DNA from: CAZBRS01 sp964494475
GTDB taxonomy: Bacteria; Myxococcota_A; UBA9042; CAZBRS01
Assembly (NCBI GenBank): GCA_964494475.1
Contig: CAZBRS010000008.1
Location: 52,892-116,891, forward strand
Length of the DNA: 64,000 bases
Direction of reading: 5' to 3'
The notes below the pieces were generated by a model. The model had not been told where the DNA came from. It saw only the letters and a program-made list of their open reading frames with translations, and ran no database searches. The translations under genes were made by a program, and so were the position numbers. Within the stretch, counting starts at the first letter, position 1; every line of letters begins with the position of its first letter. Shown here one piece after another: positions 59,984 through 64,000 of the stretch.

Positions 59984-62144
59984 TGTTCTTGATCTTCTTC
60001 AGCTTCTTGATGACCGACCGGAACTTGTCGACCGAGTCGACCAGCATCTCGATGGTGTGCTCGAGGCGCTTCTCGCCCTTGTGATCGATCTCGAGCCCGA
60101 AGTTGACGCGGGTCAGGTTCAGGCCCTCGTCGGCCAGCGCCTTGGTGATGTCGGCCAGCAGTCCGGAGCGGTCCTTGTCGATCACGATGTCGAGCGTGAC
60201 CGGCAACTGCTGGTGCACCTCCTTGTTCCAGCTGACCTCGACGATGCGCTCTGGCTCGGCTTCCATCAGCGCCAGCGCGTTCGCGCACGCCTTCAGGTGC
60301 ACGATCATGCCGCGCCCGCGGGACATGAAGCCCACCACCTCGTCGCCGTGCAGCGGCTTGCAGCAGCGCGCGTACTGGATGGCCAGCTCCTTCATCTCGT
60401 CGAGCATGATGCTGCTGTGGGTCTTCTTCTCCATGCGCTTGAAGACGCCGGTGATCGACAGCGGCTCGACCTTGCGGTTCGGGTGCTTGAACTTGTCGAA
60501 CTCCTCCGGGGGCACGATCTCGCGCGCCACGGCCTCGGAGTCGACCTTGCCGTTGCCGATCTGCACGAGCAGCGCCTCGAGCGTGTCGTAACCCAGCTTG
60601 CGCGCCGCCTGGACGAGCTCACCCTTCTTCTGCGCGCGGTTGTAGCTGACCTCGAAGCGCTCCAGCTCCTTCTCGAGCTTGCCCTCGCCGATGCGCGCGG
60701 CCGTCTCGGTCTGGGTCTTCTTCACGTAGTTGCGCACCTTGAGGCGCGCGCGCGGGCTCTTCAGGAACTTCAGCCAGTCGCGGCTGGGGTGCTGGGCCGG
60801 GTGCGTCAGGATCTCGATCACGTCGCCGTCGTTCAGCGCGTGGTCGAGGGGCACCATCTTGCCGTTCACGCGCGCGCCCGTGCAGTGGAAGCCCACCTCG
60901 CTGTGCACCGAGAACGCGAAGTCGACCGGGCTCGCGCCGCGGGGCAGGGCGCGCAGGTCGCCCTGGGGGGTCTGCACGAACACGGTGTCGTCGTACAGGT
61001 CCATCTTCACGGCCGACAGGAACTCGCGCGAGCCGCTGGCCTCGGAGCCGAGCTCGAGCAGCTGCTTCAGCCCCTCGACCTTCTCGATCTCGCGGGGGCG
61101 CATCACGCGCCCCTCCTTGTACTTCCAGTGGGCCGCGATCCCGTTCTCGGCGAACTCGTGCATCTCGCGCGTGCGGATCTGCGTCTCGAGGTTCAGGCCG
61201 CCCTCGGTGACCACGGCGGTGTGCAGCGACTGGTAGCCGTTCGGCTTGGTGGCCCGGATGTAGTCCTTGAAGCGGCCCTGCACGGGCACCCAGATGCTGT
61301 GGATGAGCCCGAGCACCTGATAGCAGTCGTCGATGCTGTCGACGATGATTCGCAGGCCGAGCAGGTCGTACACGTGCTCGAACGGGATGCCCTGCCGCAC
61401 CATCTTGGCGTAGATGCTATAGAAGTGCTTCGAGCGCCCCAGCACCTCGGCGCGGATCCCGCGCTCCTTCAGCTTCTCTTCGAGCTGCGTGCGGTACTTG
61501 CGCGTGATGCGATCGCGCTCGGCCCTCTTCTCGGACACCTTGGCCTTGAGGTCCTGGTAGACCTCGGGCTTCAGGTACTTCAGGCTGCCGTCCTCGAGCT
61601 CGGCCTTGATCCAGTGAATGCCCAGGCGGTTGGCCAGCGGTGCGTAGATCTCGAGGGTCTCGGCGGCGATGGCCTTCTGCCGGTCGCGCGACATGTGTCG
61701 CAGCGTGCGCATGTTGTGGGTGCGATCGCACAGCTTGATCAGCAGCACGCGCACGTCGCGCGCCGTCGCCACGATCATCTTGCGCAGCGTCTCGGCCTGC
61801 CGCTCCTCCTTGGACTGGAAGTGGATCTTCTCGAGCTTGGTCACGCCGTCGACCAGGGCGGCCACGTCCGGACCGAACCGCTTGACCAGATCCGGGAGCC
61901 CGACCCCCGAGTCCTCGACCACGTCGTGCAGCAGCGCCGCCGCGATGGCCTCCTCGTCGAGGCGCAGCTGGATGGCCAGGTGCGCCACGGCGATGGGGTG
62001 CACGTGGTAGGGCTCTCCGGAGCGGCGCACCTGGCCCTGGTGAAGCTCCATCATGAAGCGATAGGCGTCGAGCAGGAGCTCGGCCCGCACGTTCGGGTGA
62101 TACGCCCTGACGGCGTCGAGCAGTCCCTGGAATTCAGAGTCCAT
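59955..62144 (-). CDS. rel: Bifunctional (p)ppGpp synthetase/hydrolase
   Basis: A 729-residue Rel/SpoT homologue controlling the stringent response. Domain order: HD hydrolase (YHVHPIAVAHL, AALLHDVVEDSGVGL, LCDRTHNMRTL), synthetase (VYDLLGLRIIVDSIDDCYQVLG, GRFKDYIRATKPNGYQSLHT), TGS (VFVQTPQGDLRALPRGASPVDFAFSVH), helical/CC region with ARCCKPLHGDEVVGFMSRGRGMIVH, and C-terminal ACT (VTLDIVIDKDRSGLLADITKAL). The RFKD motif marks the bifunctional Rel/SpoT class rather than RelA. Hydrolase HD and ED residues are intact. GGGGAGAAAG precedes ATG 62144. Divergent from lgt across a palindromic promoter region. Confidence 0.95.
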   Translation of the reverse strand: MDSEFQGLLDAVRAYHPNVRAELLLDAYRFMMELHQGQVRRSGEPYHVHPIAVAHLAIQLRLDEEAIAAALLHDVVEDSGVGLPDLVKRFGPDVAALVDGVTKLEKIHFQSKEERQAETLRKMIVATARDVRVLLIKLCDRTHNMRTLRHMSRDRQKAIAAETLEIYAPLANRLGIHWIKAELEDGSLKYLKPEVYQDLKAKVSEKRAERDRITRKYRTQLEEKLKERGIRAEVLGRSKHFYSIYAKMVRQGIPFEHVYDLLGLRIIVDSIDDCYQVLGLIHSIWVPVQGRFKDYIRATKPNGYQSLHTAVVTEGGLNLETQIRTREMHEFAENGIAAHWKYKEGRVMRPREIEKVEGLKQLLELGSEASGSREFLSAVKMDLYDDTVFVQTPQGDLRALPRGASPVDFAFSVHSEVGFHCTGARVNGKMVPLDHALNDGDVIEILTHPAQHPSRDWLKFLKSPRARLKVRNYVKKTQTETAARIGEGKLEKELERFEVSYNRAQKKGELVQAARKLGYDTLEALLVQIGNGKVDSEAVAREIVPPEEFDKFKHPNRKVEPLSITGVFKRMEKKTHSSIMLDEMKELAIQYARCCKPLHGDEVVGFMSRGRGMIVHLKACANALALMEAEPERIVEVSWNKEVHQQLPVTLDIVIDKDRSGLLADITKALADEGLNLTRVNFGLEIDHKGEKRLEHTIEMLVDSVDKFRSVIKKLKKIKNITDVHRKTT

Positions 62145-62161
62145 CTTTCTCCCCGCGGCAG

Positions 62162-62176
62162 ACCTATAGTATAGGT
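62162..62176. promoter_or_regulatory. Palindromic -10 region shared by rel and lgt
   Basis: Perfect 15-bp odd palindrome (7-bp arms ACCTATA/TATAGGT around one G). It gives TATAGT on the plus strand (62165-62170) and TATACT on the minus strand (62173-62168), overlapping -10 boxes pointing both ways. No strong -35 is seen on either side. Confidence 0.5.
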
Positions 62177-62213
62177 GCAGCAGCAGGAAGCGAAACCAAC
62201 GAGGAAGAAGCCC

Positions 62214-63047
62214 ATGTTCCCCCGGCCCCTGGCGTGGTTCCTCGACGGCGCGCTGGGTGCGGGCCCGAGCGCCTACGAGCTCCTGCTCGCGCTCGCGTTG
62301 GTCCTGGGTTTGGCGGCCTTGCTCGGCGCTCCGTCCCTGGCGCGCTTGTCCCGGCCACGCCTGTTCGCGGCGCTGCTCTCCGCCGAGCTCGCCGGAGTGC
62401 TCGGCGCGCGCTGGCTGTTCTGGCTCACCTCCGGGGCGCCCGCCTTCGACCAAGCCGGCGACCTGCCCCTGGTCGCGTACGCCGGCGCGGCGTCCGGCGG
62501 CCTGACCCTGGTGGCGGTCGCCTGGGGCCTGGCGTTGCCGACGCGCGCCCTCTTCGACGCCCTGGCGCCGGTGGCCGCGTTGGGGCTGGCGCTCGCCCGC
62601 ATCGGGTGCTTCCTGGCGGGCTGCGACTACGGCGTTCCCCACGTGGGCCCCCACACGGTACGGTTTCCGGCCTGGGCCGTCCCGGGCGAGCCCCGCGCCG
62701 CAGCGGCCTCGCTGGTCGACCACGCCGCGCGCGCCCTCGTCCCGTCCGACGCGGTCACGTCGCTAGCGGTTCACCCGGTGCAGCTCTACGAGTCCCTCCT
62801 CGGACTGCTCCTCTTCGCCGTGCTCGTGCGTGTGGGACCCCGACCGAACAGCCTCCGCCTGGTCGTGCTCGCGGCCGGATACGCGTTCGGACGCTTCCTG
62901 CTCGAGCTCCTGCGCGGCGACCCCGACCGGGGGCTCGAGGTCCTCGGCACGCCCTGGTCGACGTCTCAGTTCGCCTCCCTCGTCGTCCTCGTCGTGGCGA
63001 TCGCCTGGATTTCCCGGCGCGGAAGACTCCAAAACGCATTGAACTGA
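62214..63047 (+). CDS. lgt: Prolipoprotein diacylglyceryl transferase-like membrane protein
   Basis: A 277-residue integral membrane protein of the Lgt family, which attaches diacylglycerol from phosphatidylglycerol to the lipobox Cys of prolipoproteins; the window has four such lipoproteins. About seven helices. The signature region reads LALARIGCFLAGCDYGVP (in place of the usual GRIGNFINGELWG), and HPVQLYESLLGLLLF matches the conserved HP(T/V)QLYE. Sequence is divergent from the enterobacterial enzyme, so a second, specialised Lgt copy is possible. GAGGAAGAAG precedes ATG 62214; a GTG at 62175 is less likely. Next feature is the rRNA leader. Confidence 0.8.
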   Translation: MFPRPLAWFLDGALGAGPSAYELLLALALVLGLAALLGAPSLARLSRPRLFAALLSAELAGVLGARWLFWLTSGAPAFDQAGDLPLVAYAGAASGGLTLVAVAWGLALPTRALFDALAPVAALGLALARIGCFLAGCDYGVPHVGPHTVRFPAWAVPGEPRAAAASLVDHAARALVPSDAVTSLAVHPVQLYESLLGLLLFAVLVRVGPRPNSLRLVVLAAGYAFGRFLLELLRGDPDRGLEVLGTPWSTSQFASLVVLVVAIAWISRRGRLQNALN

Positions 63048-63078
63048 AACGCGAACGTAACTTTGCAGGGCGATCTGC

Positions 63079-63107
63079 TTGACGCGGAGGGGTCACCTCC
63101 GTATAAC
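63079..63107 (+). promoter_or_regulatory. rRNA promoter P1
   Basis: TTGACG (63079-63084), 17-bp spacer, TATAAC (63102-63107). The spacer itself contains a GGAGG-GGTCA-CCTCC inverted repeat (63087-63101 region). Confidence 0.65.
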
Positions 63108-63263
63108 ACGCAGGCTTCGCGGCGGGCGGCTGAGAACTTCCTCAAGAGGGGTTCGCGGCTCCGCTCGGAGCTTGTTCTCGCGGGGCCCGGGTTCGAAGGA
63201 CGATGGGCTCCCACGGTGCTTCTCCGACGCGCTCCTCGCAAGTGACCGTCGAACGGTTTCTAC

Positions 63264-63292
63264 TTGACGGGCGAAACGAGGTCGGGTAAAAG
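63264..63292 (+). promoter_or_regulatory. rRNA promoter P2
   Basis: TTGACG (63264-63269), 17-bp spacer, TAAAAG (63287-63292). Confidence 0.55.
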
Positions 63293-63314
63293 AGGCGCCC
63301 GTCGACAGCGGCCT

Positions 63315-63330
63315 CTTCCGGCAACGGAAG
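63315..63330 (+). other. GNRA-tetraloop hairpin in the rRNA leader
   Basis: Perfect 6-bp stem CTTCCG/CGGAAG closed by a GCAA tetraloop. A stable RNA element, possibly for leader folding or processing. Confidence 0.45.
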
Positions 63331-63359
63331 TCAGTCGCACGGTCGATGCTCTTTTCCGG

Positions 63360-63388
63360 TTGACATGGCAAGAGAGCGAGCGTAATCT
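63360..63388 (+). promoter_or_regulatory. rRNA promoter P3
   Basis: TTGACA (63360-63365, perfect -35), 17-bp spacer, TAATCT (63383-63388). Confidence 0.65.
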
Positions 63389-63412
63389 CTGCTCTCGCCC
63401 GGTTGGGAAAGC

Positions 63413-63424
63413 GGTCTTTGACAA
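63413..63424 (+). promoter_or_regulatory. boxA-like rRNA antitermination site
   Basis: GGTCTTTGACAA matches the boxA core (TGCTCTTTAACAA in E. coli rrn leaders), ~57 nt before the mature 16S end, where NusB/NusE would load. Confidence 0.6.
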
Positions 63425-63480
63425 GTAAATGGTAGTGGGTTCGACACCGCACAGTTGCGAGCCATCTGGCTCCGACCGAT

Positions 63481-64000
<520 letters not shown>

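Noticed and set aside
63180..63215. GGGTTCGAAGG resembling a tRNA T-loop in the rRNA leader
   Set aside because: Flanking bases do not form the 5-bp T stem, and no acceptor or anticodon arm is found nearby.

Overview
High-GC bacterial draft sequence (one 100-N gap at 56246-56345) that ends in the first ~520 nt of a 16S rRNA gene. The 16S 5' part has signatures usual in the former Deltaproteobacteria. Four lipoproteins carry a lipobox Cys followed by an Asp/Ala/Pro-rich spacer, a style common in Myxococcota-type genomes. A Myxococcota or related lineage is therefore likely, but this is inference from a partial 16S and gene style, not a measured placement. Gene density is very high, with many ATGA/GTGA stop-start overlaps. 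Candidate promoters repeatedly fit TTGAC(N)-16/18-TANNNT.

Layout. (1) 1-5117: a 3'-partial GxGYxYP-family secreted protein, then three overlapping minus-strand GNAT/FemAB-like acyltransferases. (2) 5265-12487, plus strand: a TolC-like outer-membrane protein, a deacetylase-GT2 fusion, a FAD oxidoreductase, an atypical radical-SAM-like protein and a second polysaccharide deacetylase. (3) 12608-18262, minus strand: an orphan eCIS-core (DUF4157) protein with a CHAP/NlpC-like C-terminal domain, a nucleotide-sugar dehydrogenase with a C-terminal extension, and an AsnB-type amidotransferase. (4) 18376-26593, plus strand: GT4 glycosyltransferases, a YdjC/ChbG deacetylase, a Wzc-like chain-length protein and a DUF985 cupin. 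(5) 26620-26964: a STAS anti-sigma-antagonist gene with its own promoter and intrinsic terminator. (6) 27083-42999: a long, nearly gapless plus-strand run. It encodes an alkaline-phosphatase-superfamily enzyme, GT2, an NTase-fold protein, a Wzy/ligase-like protein, a Wzx-like flippase, an initiating phosphoglycosyl transferase, a WecG/TagA transferase, an NTase/beta-helix/pseudo-PGT fusion, a GH9-like hydrolase, a PAS/GAF histidine kinase, a single-domain response regulator and a REC-PP2C-HATPase regulator. (7) 43011-52704: acyl-CoA dehydrogenase, an unknown protein, heparinase II/III-like and GH43 lipoproteins, an OmpR/HK pair and a duplicated DUF1566 lipoprotein. (8) 52748-63047: L-cysteine desulfidase family protein, DUF4143 ATPase with an operator-like repeat, a CehA/PHP lipoprotein split by the gap, a B12-binding radical SAM, UDP-glucose dehydrogenase, Rel and Lgt. 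(9) 63048-64000: rRNA leader with three promoters and boxA, then 16S.

Biology. Regions 2-6 look like one large exopolysaccharide/surface-glycan locus of the Wzx/Wzy type. They supply precursors (UDP-sugar dehydrogenases), initiation (PGT), elongation (GTs, WecG), trimming (deacetylases, GH9), flipping and polymerisation, and length control (Wzc-like). No Wza-type export protein is in the window. A partner-switch module (STAS protein plus REC-PP2C-HATPase) and a sensor kinase are embedded in the locus and probably tune it. Several members have lost key catalytic residues: the Wzc-like Walker A Lys, a deacetylase metal His, the PGT DE motif, and the first radical-SAM Cys. The most unusual single genes are the eCIS-core/CHAP protein at 12608-14473 and the NTase/beta-helix/pseudo-PGT fusion at 34565-36070.
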